DNA of 64,000 nucleotides from Adiantum capillus-veneris (taxonomy: Eukaryota > Streptophyta > Polypodiopsida > Polypodiales > Pteridaceae), in NCBI GenBank assembly GCA_014529385.2, contig CM043959.1, positions 6,168,466 to 6,232,465 of the forward strand, written 5' to 3'. Shown piece by piece: positions 33,382 through 45,516 of this stretch. The translations under genes were made by a program, and so were the position numbers. The notes beneath the pieces were generated by a model, which was not told where the DNA came from, searched no databases, and was given only the letters and a program-made list of their open reading frames with translations. The stretch's first letter is position 1. The number at the start of each line of letters is the position of its first letter.

Positions 33382-34905
33382 ATGCACTTACGCTCTGGGC
33401 GGGTGCTAGAACACGAGCATATTGAGAGTGCCTCTGTTCATACGGACACCCATTACCCATCCACGATAAGCTCTAGACCCTCAGCGGGGACACAAGGTAG
33501 CACCACCCAAGACCCTAAAATAGCCGCTAGTGATTCCTCCTCCGACTCAGAAATCATGGAAGCATACCCTAACCAAAACACTGAGAGAGAAGGCCATGCA
33601 CCTCCCGAAGCTCCACAGCCTAGTAGTAGTATGTTTAGCCGTTTCATGGAAACATTAGGTAGAGCTACTCGCTCGGAACCTGATGCAAATGAAGCACACG
33701 AAGAGGATGGGTTGGACTCTGACACACCTCTACGATACCCCATTGAGTTAAATAGTGCCTATGGAAAAGTACTATATAACGCCTTATTGGACACGGGTGC
33801 TAAATACAATCTGTTATCCTATGGGGTGTGGTGTCAGTTAGGGAAGCCACCTCTATCTGAGAGTATTATCCAAGTCAAGGGTGTCAACAAGAAAAAAACT
33901 ACGGTTTTTGGAATCTGGCACACTTATGTCAGTTATGACAATGGGGTGGTAGCTCAAGACTTTTTGGTCATGCCTACTGGAACTATGGAGGGTAATATAA
34001 ACCTAGGCCGCACGTGGATGATAGCCACCAAATGCACTATTGATTGGGGGACTGGGGGTGTTACAACGCAAAAACCAACTCTTAGCCCTACCACTCAAGC
34101 CATAGTCCCTGAGATATTGCCCAAGGAAATAAAACCCAAGACATTGCATGTCCAGGAGGTTGAACCATACGTCCCCATAGCCCGACTCTCTAGAGTTTCA
34201 ACTGATGTAGTTGAAAGAAAGCTTGAGACACACAAGAACCATCCTAATATAACAGAGAAAACATACAAGTGGGTCCCTAAAGCTTCTTTAGTGACCATAG
34301 CTAGTGCTAAAAAACAGAAGCCTTGTAAGAAACGTACCACTCGCTCCAAGAAAAGTAAGAAAATGTTGCGATGGATCCCTAAACGACTATTGGAAGCCCA
34401 AGGCTACTATCAAGGAAATGATCAAATCTGGGTGCCAAAACGTAGATTGTGCTCTTACCTATCACCTGACCCAAGTGAGCCCAATCCCGTAGCTCCAAAA
34501 CGAATCAATGATCGTGGAAAGAAAAAAATCACAGAATGCTACACACCCGCTCCCGAGCTAGTTTGGGTACCAAAGAAAGAACGATTTGTTCCACCTAGCT
34601 CAGGAAGGGGGGAGTCCCATGAAGAGTCTAGCTCCTCATGTAATACATCCATAGAGGTAAAAGCTTCTACACAACCTCCATCTATAGTAGCGGACCTCCA
34701 TGAAGCTACAAAAGAATCCACACCTCCCAGTGTTCAAGAATCACCTAATGAACCACTTCAAGTTCGATCCTGGGAGAGTACCTTACCACCGTTGCAACTT
34801 GACAAGGCACCTAGGGTAATAGAAAACTACTGGCAAAAATCCTCACCTATTACCAATTGGAACAATTGGTTTCAAAGGGTGACAAGCTCATTTCAAACGG
34901 TATGA
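33382..34905 (+). CDS. Copy A 507-aa fusion: Gag N-terminus, DTG protease, WVPK domain
   Basis: Intact frame starting MHLRSGRVLEHEH, the same start as copies B and C. Residues 1-~108 (Ser/Asp-rich, to NEAHE) match copy C. Residues ~110-~285 do not match: they hold a retropepsin with the canonical triad motif (ALLDTGAKYNLLS, D-T-G at 137-139) and the second-half text FLVMPTGTMEGNINLGRTWM. From HPNITEKTYKWVPK onward the sequence again matches copy C almost exactly, with four W-[VI]-P-K motifs (KWVPK, RWIPK, IWVPK, VWVPK) in a lysine-rich context and a Ser/Pro-rich end. The gag domain, zinc knuckles and the family's own DGG protease are replaced. No RT or integrase. It looks like a recombinant that exchanged its middle part. 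Translation product would be a protease flanked by the family's ends. Confidence 0.75.
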   Translation: MHLRSGRVLEHEHIESASVHTDTHYPSTISSRPSAGTQGSTTQDPKIAASDSSSDSEIMEAYPNQNTEREGHAPPEAPQPSSSMFSRFMETLGRATRSEPDANEAHEEDGLDSDTPLRYPIELNSAYGKVLYNALLDTGAKYNLLSYGVWCQLGKPPLSESIIQVKGVNKKKTTVFGIWHTYVSYDNGVVAQDFLVMPTGTMEGNINLGRTWMIATKCTIDWGTGGVTTQKPTLSPTTQAIVPEILPKEIKPKTLHVQEVEPYVPIARLSRVSTDVVERKLETHKNHPNITEKTYKWVPKASLVTIASAKKQKPCKKRTTRSKKSKKMLRWIPKRLLEAQGYYQGNDQIWVPKRRLCSYLSPDPSEPNPVAPKRINDRGKKKITECYTPAPELVWVPKKERFVPPSSGRGESHEESSSSCNTSIEVKASTQPPSIVADLHEATKESTPPSVQESPNEPLQVRSWESTLPPLQLDKAPRVIENYWQKSSPITNWNNWFQRVTSSFQTV

Positions 34906-36069
34906 TCTACCCAAGGAAGGGGGGGAGTGTTTGCTGACAGTCATTATTCACTTGTTTCCCTCTCAACCTTTTTCCCTGACCTCTTAATCTCCGATCTTAG
35001 GGAATGTACATATAAAGCTTTATACTCACAAAACAAAATAAAGAGCAAGAGCAATTAGCAAACGAGTATGCACATTAAAGTCAAAACATTGACTCAGACC
35101 TACACATGTCACATCTGGTACAGTGAAACAGAAACCTATGCCATAAAACACCTTTGATCCTCATCACTTGAGTGATGGAGGGTAGGTAAGATTAGTACGA
35201 TAGGAGTGTTTCTGTTTTAGAGTTGAGAGATTAGCAAAGTTCTCTTTTCCCACTGATGTGCCTCCTAGAGGTATTGTTTGTGTTTCATAGTGTGTACAGG
35301 AACGTGTTGCTATTGATAGGATTTGGACCTTCATGGAACCTTTCTCTCGTTCACACTTCAAATCAAGCGCGACCATCAACACAAACAGGTGTTTCTTGTC
35401 CATTAGCATTGCCCTTATCTTTTTTGCATCCATGTTTGTCTGCTTTGATTGTGATTGGTAGCGTACTATTCAGCGCATTGGCTTGGTATCCAACATTTAA
35501 TTCAATGTAATGTTTTGTCATAATCACTTGTCTAGGTTTAAAAATCAAGCAGTCCGACTAAGCTAGTTTGACCAAGCTAGGTATTAGAAATCTTCTCTTA
35601 ATACCATGGGGAATGCCTTCCTAATAAGCAATGGTTACTTAGGTTCTTAATCCGATTTAGGCAGCATTGTGTGAAATGTACTAGGGCTTTCTAGTGGGCT
35701 TAACCCTAGTGACCTTTAGCTTAAGTATTATAAAGGGAGTTTACTAATGTGATGAGCCTGGGGAGTGTAACAATGTTATATGACCCCCCAAAGTTACAAA
35801 ATTTAAATGCTGAAAATGAACAAGCAAAAAATCAAAGTGCCACAATGTAAAATTTTAAGCTGGAAGAGAAATCTCAGCTTGATTTGGTACTTCACTCACA
35901 TGTATCGCCTATGGTACTAGAGCCCTAGAGGTTCCCAGTGTGGGCGCTTTTCCTTGAAAAGCAAAAAACCCAAGGCATACAAAATAAGCACACACATCAT
36001 AATTGAATCACTGTGAAAAGACCTTGGGGGGTCAAAGAAAAAGTAATCAGCCAGGCGATGATTTCATGA
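34906..36069 (+). other. Copy A 3' non-coding region, truncated before the 3' LTR
   Basis: Begins with a purine tract (aaggaaggggggggag, about 34913-34928) and matches the 3' regions of copies B (62625-64000) and C (53271-51628 minus). The match stops at 'gatttcatgagaa' near 36070, where copies B and C go on to a final purine tract and LTR. The 3' LTR of copy A is therefore missing. No env-like frame is present. Confidence 0.75.
35886..35999 (+). promoter_or_regulatory. Conserved 114-nt non-coding block, copy A
   Basis: This block is identical to the one in copy C (52162-52275 minus) and differs at one base from copy B (63613-63726). It contains the perfect stem-loop GCTTTTC-CTT-GAAAAGC followed by six A. 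Flanking sequence between A and B differs by several percent. A cis-acting RNA or transcription signal is possible. Confidence 0.6.
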
Positions 36070-36638
36070 GAAGCATTTCATGGTAATCCGTAGCTTTTGG
36101 CATCGCCGACCCGCAGCCTAATTTTATCATAAGTAGCAATTTAAGCTTTAAAATCAAAAACTAAGTACAAGCAGGGTATTGGGGCATCATTGCTAAGCAT
36201 TTAGATGCATTCTGGGTCGAAAACAACTAGGTCAAAAACTCACTGCTGTTAATAATCGTGATTTTTGCACTTGACCTAAACTCTATTTATGCATGTTGAA
36301 GTGTTTGTAGATTTCTTCTTCGATGAGCAAATAAGAACTACCACAACAATGTTTATTTGCAAGTCTGAGAGCTGTTTGGACTTTTTAGACAATAATTGGG
36401 ATAGAAAACAGTCATAGGGCACAATGAGTAGGGGAACATAGGGAGCTTTTGGACGGAGCTTTTAGAGCAAGCTTTAGAGGGATATTTTTTTGGAGAATGG
36501 GTTGTTTGGCAAAATTATTGAAAAAGAGCTCTCTAACAAGTTTGTATTGGATTCCCTAAACTTATGCAAAAAGCTCCCTCCGCCAAATGAGTGATAGCCA
36601 CTCATCACACACTCCATATAACTTCTATTTGCCAATTT

Positions 36639-36705
<67 letters not shown>

Positions 36706-37555
36706 AGAGAGATGCTGCCTCTAGGGCACAATCCAGAGCGACAATCTAATGGAGGAGCGTAGCGTATAAAGCAAGGATGATATTGTTGTGCCAAGGTAAA
36801 TGACGATGTGAGAGCTGGGAACTTGCAAGTGGCAAGCTCAACTACCAATAAAGGGCACCATAGTGAGCTCCAAGTAAACATTACCACTATGGCCCTCTAA
36901 ATATGGCGCTCAGGTGCGTAGGCCTTCCCAATATTTCTCTTACAATTCACGGAAAAGGGTTACATGAATAGAAAAAATCTACTTAATTACAAGAACAGGT
37001 AAGTCATATATCTCTCTCTCACAGTTCATGGAAAGGGTTACAATAATTTTAAAAATCCACTTGATTACAAGATCAGACTACTTGATAATAAGCATATCTC
37101 TTTATTCAAAAGAATGTCAAAAGTGATCGTTCATAAGCGATCATCTCCCTCTTGCACGGTCTCCCTTTCTCTTTCTCAATGAATAGAGCTCTTACCTGCG
37201 GTTGCAATGCAACAGACTGCACTGCAATGTGACAACCGAGAAGGGATTAGGAAGCGCAAGAAGGAGAGAAGTGAGCGCCGTTAGCTCACATTGTGTTTCT
37301 ATTATCCAAAAACTTCTAATAAACTTACAAAAATTGGCTTTTATACCTTAGCCAAGGTTTTTTTGGTCAAAACTAATAATTTGGGAGCTCTGACTAAAGA
37401 CAGGTTGATACAATCTAGAAGCTTGTAGCCCTGGCTCATCAATTACATTGTTTATCTGGAAACTAAGAGTTACAATATTCTCGATTCATCAAAATAATAA
37501 GTGTTTTTACAATAAAAGCTCCAAACAATGATATCCGAGTTAGCTTGCTGCTAAC
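36070..37555. other. Unassigned repeat sequence with (TC)n tract
   Basis: No supported gene. A (TC)n microsatellite runs from 36642 to 36702. A 'cacggaaaagggttaca' unit occurs twice (36949 and 37028). Bases 37090-37555 may be part of a minus-strand 3' LTR, because a purine tract on the minus strand (complement of 37558-37570) is followed by TGTTAGCAGC; no second copy confirms it. Confidence 0.5.
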
Positions 37556-37693
37556 ATTCCCCCCTCCTTGACTGTGTCGTCCCTTGACACAGCTTCATGG
37601 ACTAAAGTAGTCTTCGAGTTGACGGCTGGTGAGGTGGTCTTTAAGCGCGTGTAATGCTTTCTTATATCTGAGTCTTCTCTCTTTGTCAGGAAC

Positions 37694-40600
37694 CTACAAG
37701 AACTGCATGGTGACTTTGTTTTTAAGCTCAATGACTGAATAGCCAACAAATCTGGATGTAAGGTTGCTAATCATTGGCCCAAATATCTTCATTCGCCAAG
37801 TGAAGAAACCTATATAGAATGCTTCCTCAAACACCAACATATTGATAGAGGGAAAAAACATGCATCGGGAGTAGAAGCCGTAAAGGACTTCTTCTGAAGG
37901 CTGGCCACTTAAGTTATAATAGAGGCCCTTATTGCCTTCGAGGAAAGACATCCATGGCGCTCCTGCTTGCTCTGGCTCATGAAAATCTTGAATACATGTG
38001 AGTAGCATTTTGCAAATCTTGTATAGCATGGCACATGAGAGGTCGTGAAGGCTTTTGAATAAATTCATGGCGCCCGTTAGGGTTTTCACCATGTAGTCTT
38101 CTGTTGGTGTTTCCTGCTCTGGAGCTGGCAATCGTGGATAGTTCAACCATGTAGGTCTCTTCTTTTTCAGTGCTTCAAATGCTTGCCATGTCCTTACCCG
38201 TGGTACAAGACAGAAAGTTGGGTCTTTCTGAAGTGTGGAAGGTGCTCTTGTGAACAGAATTAGATATCTCGGATTCTTGTTTAACAGCTCTTTCTCCACT
38301 TGGGGTGGGCATCCCCTGTTCCTTCTGCCTGCATATCCTTTTATAGTCTTTCTTTTACCTGTAATACCTCTACTTTGATCAAAGGGTATGGCAATGATTG
38401 TTGATGCCACTATTCATTGCTTTGGTTGGGAGTGATTTGAGTGACATTGACTGAGTGGAGAACTCTCAACTCCCAATCCATCACTGCTTTCCATTTGGCA
38501 TCTGTCTCTTAGGCAACCTGCTCCTTGAGTGCATCTTCCTCAACTTTAGAAAGCTGGACCATGGGCACTTGCTCAACATCAGTCGGTGGTACCTGAAAAT
38601 CTTCTTCTCCTCCTAGCTTTGTTGTCGGTTGTGTTTCCATCTCAGCAAAAGAGACTGATGGAATGTCAATAGTTGGTTGCTCCGAGAACCCTGCTTCTTC
38701 CTGTGTCTTTGGTTGTCCCTCTCGCATCAGCTGATTGAATCTCTTTAGTTCAGCTATCTCTTTGAGCATTTGTTCTTCTCGTCAATGTACCCGCATCAGT
38801 GCAAGATCTCTCTTCTGTGATTGCTCTAGCTTCAGCTCTAGCTCGAGTTTCTTGTTTTTCTTTTCCAAAGTATTATAGACTTTATCTGTATCTTTTATTG
38901 AAGCGACATCGGGATTTTCCCTTATGTGTCTCAAAAATATTGCCTGATCATTAATCCTTTGCTCCAAGTATTGCAAAGATGCATTTGCTACATTGAGCTG
39001 AACTTGGATCATCTGTACTGAGACAGAGTCGTGGTTAGGAGTTCATTTGTTACCTCTATCAGCTTTGATCTTTATTCTTGTAGGCATCGGATAACTTGGT
39101 TAGAAGCTCTATCAGCTCCTCCATTTCTTTCTGCTGCTTCTCTTTGGCCAGCTGGTGCTGTTCTGCTTCATCTTTCAACTCTTTGATTTGTCTCTGTAGA
39201 TCTCAAATGATATTCATCCTGTCATCTAACTCTCCTTGTAGAGCATCAATAACTAATTCCAGCTCCCTAGTCTTAGCATTGTGGGGGCTAAGTGCTGTTG
39301 TTCGCATTTTTTCTGTCATCTGCTGCATCTGCTTGGCATATTCATTTACCTACATGATGACTTCATCGTTTGTCTCCCATTCTTCAGACTCTGTAGGTTG
39401 TCTAGATGTTTCAGCCGTTTCGGTTTGTGGCTCCTTGGGTGGTTCTATGGTGGCTGCTTGTGGTTGTGGTGGGGGTTCTACTTCTCCTTGAGGCGTTGCG
39501 GTTGCCTCAGCTGCTTTTGCTTCTTGAGGCTTCATGGATGCCTTGGCTATTTCGTGTTGGGTGGTCGTAGAAGGTGTGTCCTCTGTTTGTTTTGTTGTCT
39601 TTGGTTGTTCAAAACTTGCTGATGCATGTTGTTCAGGCTCCTTTTCTTTGGCTTCCTCGCCCTCATCGGGTTTAGCCGTGGTTGATGGGCTAGGGCTTTT
39701 GGCATTGGATCGTCTGCCTGCTCCGTAGCGGGTGAGGTGGGCTTTGAAGAAATCTCCTCCTAGTAGTGCGGTGTCTCGCTTTGTTCCGTAGCCTTCGCTT
39801 GTCTCTGCTGCTCAGCTGCATTTTCCTTTGCTTTTTTTCAACTTCTTGAGCTTCTTTTAACTTTAGGGCTTCTGCCTCTGCATACATGCATTCAAGAAAG
39901 TCTATGGGGTTCTCTGCTTCTTTCCTTGCAGGGTTTTTGGTTTTGGGTCCCCTTATCTCTCTTGGAACCCATCTTTTCGGGTGCTCACCTACAGCTTGGT
40001 GGATTCTTACGTTCGTTTTTCCCTTTCAAACCTTGCCTTCTTTTCTTGAGGTTCTTCTTGATGTGAAACTACTTCTTTCTTCCTCATCTCTTCACTTCTG
40101 GACCTCCTCTCCTCATTGTCCAAGCTCTCACTGCTATGAGCTTCATGGGAGCTTTCTGCAGATTCTTCATCTGACTTATACACTCTTTTCGATGAACATG
40201 TGGTTCTGGGAGAAGGTTGTGCAGACACAATCCATGTGTTCTGATCTGGGGCTCAAGGCAAATTGTCAGGCATGCTAATAGCATGATATGGTATTCTCGT
40301 CAGTACTTCACGCGCGCCTAGATATGTAATTTTACCTTCTTTCTTGGTGCCTTTCAACGCTGTCATCACATACTGTGCATGATGAATTGACTACCTGGTT
40401 GACGACTTCAACACTTGAGTGAAGGTGGTCGCAACTACATGGTTTGGGGTGGTGTACCATGGCGGTCTCTTTGCTAAAAAGTGGAAGTGTTGATGGTATA
40501 GACGAGTTGGTTCTTCCACTTGCCTTTGGATGAGGTTGGCAAAAGTTGAAGCAGTAGTCTCCTTGGTGAATGTGCATGCTGTCTCCCTGGTGAATGTGCA

Positions 40601-41190
40601 TGCTGTCTTTCTATCTCGAGCCCGCATTGTCATCCCTTCAGTCGGCAACTTCAGTGCCTCTACCACAATCTCTTTTGTGATCACTACTTTGACATTCTAC
40701 CCTTGTTGGTCGGTGATTTGGGCTGATCCATCCTCTTTGATAGTAGACAATAACTCATAGGCTTTTGGAAAATCTACGCCGCATGGTTCCTGGTCGTAGA
40801 AGTCTCTGAGGCTCAACCTTCTATTGGCTTATTTTGTGTTTGGCTTGGTAGCTACATCATATATTTCCTTCGGTAGCATTTGCAGTTCCACTTGGTGTCC
40901 TTCCTCGCTGTTGAACCTGCCTGTGAAAACCGTGGTGTTATTCTCTTCAAGATGTTCTCTTGACAAGTATGTTGCCTTGGCCATCTTCACTGAACTTGGG
41001 TCTAGCTCCTTTTGGAATTCTTATGGCTCAATAATGATAAAGCCGTTAGGCAAGTCTAAAAAGACCCCATTCTTAAGACCAAATCTCCCAAGAGGTGTGC
41101 ACCAATCCCATATAGTGGGCTCAACAAAACCAATTATAGATCCCGGTCCCACTTACCCTAATATCATTAACAAAATCAACCATTAATAGG
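37694..41190 (-). pseudogene. Unrecognised LTR-element ORF with coiled coil, broken
   Basis: On the minus strand, frames from about 41190 down read KMAKATYLSREHLEENNTTV, 'CGVDFPKAYELLSTIKEDGS', 'VVITKEIVVEALKLPTEGMT' and 'YTTPNHVVATTFTQVL'. A charged Glu/Lys/Ser region follows (40284-40007). Then come Gln/Pro/Thr-rich and long-helix segments (YNTLEKKNKKLELELKLEQ, 38782-39012) and a 238-aa open C-terminal part (38410-37694) with 'RYLILFTRAPSTLQKDPTFC'. It lies between a minus-strand primer site (41237-41248) and a purine tract (37558-37570), so it is the internal region of an LTR element. No zinc knuckle, protease, RT or integrase was seen. Stops and frame changes show decay. Family unknown. 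Confidence 0.45.
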
Positions 41191-41236
41191 CTACTTAAGG
41201 ACCTCTCTTCTTAAGCAAGAAAAGAGAAACCAAATG

Positions 41237-41248
41237 CTCTGATACCAA
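41237..41248 (-). promoter_or_regulatory. Primer-binding site, initiator tRNA-Met type
   Basis: The minus strand reads TGGTATCAGAGC, one base from an LTR-like edge (TGTAATAG from 41250). The LTR extends right for an unknown distance; a (GT)n(CT)n tract lies at about 42270-42295. Bases 41250-43250 otherwise hold no gene I can support. Confidence 0.75.
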
Positions 41249-42360
41249 TGTAATAGAAATGGCCTATGAACTTTGAGGGTAGTGGAATTAGGAAAATTAG
41301 AGAAAGCACTTTTGTGAGATTACTTTGAGAGCATCGAGGGTGAACTTAATTGATGGTAGCAACATAAACATAGTACTTAGTTAACTTTGGCACGAAAAAT
41401 AATTTTGCAAGAGAGGGAGTTTAGAGAACATGACAACAGTTGAGGACCGGATTTATGTAGAGCCAGTCCCCCCTCCAATAGGAATTTGTATTATAGATTC
41501 TCCCATCAAGAGAATCTTGGTTCAATACAATATTTGTGTTCCTTGTGACCTAGGTGGTGCAATGAAGATGGAAAGCTTCATGCATCAGGAGCATAACATA
41601 AACTTTACAAAAAGCATTAACTATCCCAAGTCTCAGTCCCAAGGCCTCAAACACCTTCGAAGGTGGAGAGAGCTAGCGGAGAATCAGGGTAGGGAAGAGG
41701 AAGAAGAAACATTCCATAGGAGAAATAAGTAGTCCCTTACTTATCATCACTCTTCTTGCTAGCATACATAATAGCATAGTACTGAAGATGGAGACGATGG
41801 AAAGCTTAAGCATTGAAGCATGGCTCTTGGTTGGATTTTCATTCCATAGCCAAGAGTGTTGGTGTAGGCTCTCAACTTCTATACTAGCTTGGAGAAGGAG
41901 ATGGAGCTCTTGCACTTTGCACTTCACACAATGAGAGTGTGTGTGGGAGAGTATACCCCCCAAGCAGCCCCCCTTCTTGCTTTGGTCGACCCTCCTTTGT
42001 AGCTCATGCTTTAAGCTCATTGGACCTTCCCTAGGCCTAGGCAATCACATACAAGAAGCATATCAAGCAACAAGGTTAGGCTTGGGACAAGTGTCTCCCT
42101 TTCCCCCTTTTGAGAAAGTGGACTTGATAAATGCTAAAATAATTAATTAAATTGAATAATTTATCATTGGACCCCTTGGGAGGCCAACCAATAGGTTTTG
42201 GGGGCACACCATGAGGGCAACATGGGTAGGGGCTTGACATGTGTCCTTGCTGCCTATTGAGGCTTGGGCTTTGTGTGTGTGTGTGTTCTCTCTCATCCCC
42301 CTAGATTTAGGGCTCGCCCCCTCTTGAGTAGGTATTGGATTTGACTTTTAGAACACCTTA

Positions 42361-42560
42361 CCCTCAAGCACCTTAGTCAACAAGCATGACCTAGCACCTC
42401 ATGTTTGGGTAGTGTTCCCACAAGCAGCCTCAAGCTCCCTAGTTGGCAAGCACGAAAAGCACCTCAAGCATCTTAGCCAGCAAGCACGAAAATCACCTCA
42501 AGCACCCTTGTCATCAAGCACAACAAGCACCTCAAGCTTGGACCGGGTTCCCACCTCAAG
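42361..42560. repeat. CAAGCACCTCAAGCA minisatellite
   Basis: Diverged tandem units built on 'caagca', 'acctcaagc' and 'agcacgaaaa' repeat about every 30-35 bases, for example 'caagcacgaaaagcacctca' near 42450 and 'caagcacgaaaatcacctca' near 42481. The chance frame through it codes Ser/Lys/Gln-rich text and is not a gene. Confidence 0.7.
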
Positions 42561-43269
42561 CTCAGCCCTAGCTTACCTAAGGTCAAAGAACTTTTAACAC
42601 TAACCTTTGGAGGTCTTTAATGAAGCTAACCCTAACTTATTTTAAGCTCCATTGGTTAGCCTTGCTCTTTGACAGACGATCTCTCATTTGGACACCTATA
42701 CCATTGGCCCTGTGTTGAGATAGATTTGTAAGCACATGTCTATATTCTAACCCTTGTTCCCGTTTATTCTCCCACAATAAATGATCAGTTTAATATGAGA
42801 AAATCATTTGGGTTGGTTAGATATTAGAGTTTATAACATTCACTTTTCTTTTGCAAATCTCCATTCCTATGGCCATGCTAGCAAAATTTATCTCCATAAA
42901 CCCTGCCTTACCGACAATGCAATGCCAATAAAGAGAGACATGGAGTGAGCAATCAAAATTTCGACCCATCCTTGAAAAAAGAAGCTTTACATTTTCATTC
43001 TAATAGAGCACTCACATCATGGGTTGATTTCCACTTTCAGCCTATTCGACATACAAGGCCACACTTTTGTAGTAAATTATCAAATCGTTGTTATAGCAAG
43101 TGCCTCCAACAGTGTGCAACAAGCCTTAAACGAGAAGTGTCAAAGGTCGTTCCTCGAATGTTCTTCTCTTTAAGAGTTACCTCCGAGTCTCGCCTATATT
43201 TGACACGGGACAGATTGAAAGGATCGAAGGTAGATAATCTACAAGCATCCATGATTGGGATATGTACAA

Positions 43270-45057
43270 GTTATCAAGTTTGATGCATTGTGCACATTGC
43301 TATTGCAAGAGTCACTTTCCAAAAAAAATAGGGCTAAGCAACATGCGATTGAACAGGCGTTTATTATTGCTCAAAGATCAGGTGGTAACAACAATGTAGC
43401 CACTTCTCATGGTTCTTCTGCGAGTGGAAAATCTTCTGTTCCTAATGCTTCTACTGGAAGCACTATGTCTAGGAATTTTGTGTACCTCATGGGCCCAAAC
43501 TGTCACTTGTGCCAATAATGCCTCTTATCTGATTCAAGGAGTTGGAAAGATTGTGCTTATTGCTGCAAATGGAATTTCTTTCACACTTCTTGATGCATTG
43601 TATGTACCTGGATCAAGAAGAATCTTTTGTCTATATATGCACTTGCTAGACTTGGACTTATAGTTAAATTTGTGGATGACAGATGTGCAGTACATGATCT
43701 CAGTTTTGGTGGTGAAATTGTTGCATCTGGCATTTTATGTCATGGGTTGTATAAGATCACTTTGTATGAGAAGTGTGGGTAGAATTTTGCAAATGCAGTT
43801 TTGATTTCTAAGGCTATTTCATATGAAAAACTTTGACACACACGTTTTGCGCATCTGAATTTTACCAGTTTGTTGTGTTTGCAGAAATATGATATGGTTG
43901 CTTCTTTTCCGCCTCTTGAAGCACATGCCAAACATGTTTGTGAAGGCTGTATTTTGGGTAAGAGGCAGCGTTCAAAGTTTTCAAAGGATGGTTCAATTAG
44001 GCCTACATGCAAGTTGCAGCTTGTGCATAGTGATGTTTGTGGGCCCATGCAAACTCCATCCTTGGGCAATTACTTGTACTTCGTGACTTTCATTGATGAT
44101 TACTCCAGGCATGCATGGGTATATCCGCTTAAAGCTAAGTCAAAAGTGTTTATGTGGTTCAAGCAATTTGTGGTTATGGCTGAAAATGTCTCGAAATGTA
44201 CTATGGGCACCCTCCATTCCGATCGAGGGGAGTATATATCTTATGAATTTGATGCATTTCTGGCTATTTGTGGGATAAAACACCAATGTACAGTTTTGTA
44301 TACACCTTAGCAAAATGGTGTTGCTGAGAGAGAAAATAGGTCTCTCATGGAAATGGCTTGATGTATGGTCAAAAGTCAAGCTTTGCCGCATTTGTTTTGG
44401 CTTGAGGCTATCATGTATGCCACTTATGTACTAAACAGGTGTCCTATGAAAGCTTTGAATTCTATGACTCCTTACAAAGCATGGCATGATAGAAAGCCTT
44501 CTATTGAGCACATTTGCGTTTTTGGTTATTTGGCTTATGCTTTGGTGCCACAAACACAGCACTTGAAAGTTGGATGGCATTTTTGTTGGTTATAGTACTG
44601 AAAACGAAGGTTACAGGTTGTATCATCCGCAAACAATGTGTATCTTGGTCTCACAGGATGTCATATAACTACTGTGCGTTTTCTTTGTGCATTGGCAGCT
44701 CATTTGGGTTGGGATGTACATCAGTCAGACATTGTTACTGCTTTCTTGAATGGTGACATATTTGAGGAATTTTATGTAACGCAGCCTCGTGGTTTTGTCA
44801 TTAAAGGGCAGTAAGATAAAGTGTGCAAATGTAAGAAATCTTTGTATGGGTTGAAGCAATATCCTCGTGCTTGGTATGAGAAGGCTGACACTCATTTGGT
44901 CAAACGAGGCTTTTGTAACAGTCCAACAGAAAGCACATTGTATGTAAAGCATGACGGTGATCTACTTCTCACTACTCTCTATGTGAAAAATTTGCTGATC
45001 ACTAGACCAAATAAGAGACATATTGCTGAATTTAAGGCATTGTCTCGTGAAGTTTGA
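43270..45057 (+). pseudogene. Ty1/copia Gag-Pol remnant
   Basis: In order along the plus strand: the end of Gag (FDALCTLLLQESLSKKNR); the second half of protease (ANGISFTLLDALYVPGSRR); the GAG-pre-integrase zinc region (LEAHAKHVCEGCILGKRQRS); the integrase core with its acidic sites (LVHSDVCGPMQ, LHSDRGEYISYEF and QNGVAERENR); and a partial RT (HQSDIVTAFLNGDIFEEF, KKSLYGLKQYPRAWYEKAD). Stops fall before QNGVAER and after SLMEMA. Much of RT is deleted around 44640, frames change several times, and the RT YVDD box appears as YVKN. RNase H is absent. An LTR follows at 45178. Clearly a dead copia element. Confidence 0.9.
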
Positions 45058-45177
45058 AGCTTTTCGCAAAGCTGTGGGCTTGCTCCCCTTTGTGGATTGA
45101 TCATGTCCTCAGGGCATGGCACTTCCCTATACTCTATGTGACAGCTCTCGTTCATCGCATCACTCTTAGGGGGGATT

Positions 45178-45406
45178 TGTTATCGTATATATGTGGTAGT
45201 GATGTGTGTGAATACACTTATGACCGTAGGGGGATTTTTTCCCTCACTAGGAGGTTTTTTAACTCATGCATTGTATTTATGCCCATCACTCTAGGGCTAC
45301 CTTATCTTTTCATAGCACACTAAGTAATACACTCTTTGTCGTGTGCCTTGAGCTTCCTTCATCTTCTCCAAGGTGTGTGTGTTTTCTTGCAACCCTAATT
45401 CCAACA
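45178..45406 (+). repeat. Ty1/copia 3' LTR
   Basis: Preceded by a purine tract (taggggggatt, 45167-45177) and starting TGTTATCGTATATATG. It ends near ..TTCCAACA at 45406, giving about 229 bp. Position directly after the RT remnant and the purine tract fits a 3' LTR. No 5' partner was found in the window. Confidence 0.65.
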
Positions 45407-45516
45407 AAAAATTCCCATCGCTTGGAAAAATGGTCACCAAAAAGACGATCTCATCCACAAACCATTACCATAAGAAGAGCGGTCAAAAAAAATTAATTTC
45501 TCCATCAAAAGTAGTG

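Noticed and set aside
34911-34930. 3' LTR of copy A starting after the purine tract at the ORF end
   Set aside because: The following TGTTTGCTGACAG does not match the family LTR start. Copies B and C show the same purine tract far from their real 3' ends.
39096-39728. Cys/Ser-rich membrane-like frames on the plus strand
   Set aside because: They are antisense shadows of the Gln/Pro/Glu-rich minus-strand element ORF.
42361-42560. Possible CRISPR-like array
   Set aside because: Units are diverged, spacers are not distinct, and the window is eukaryotic; it is a minisatellite.
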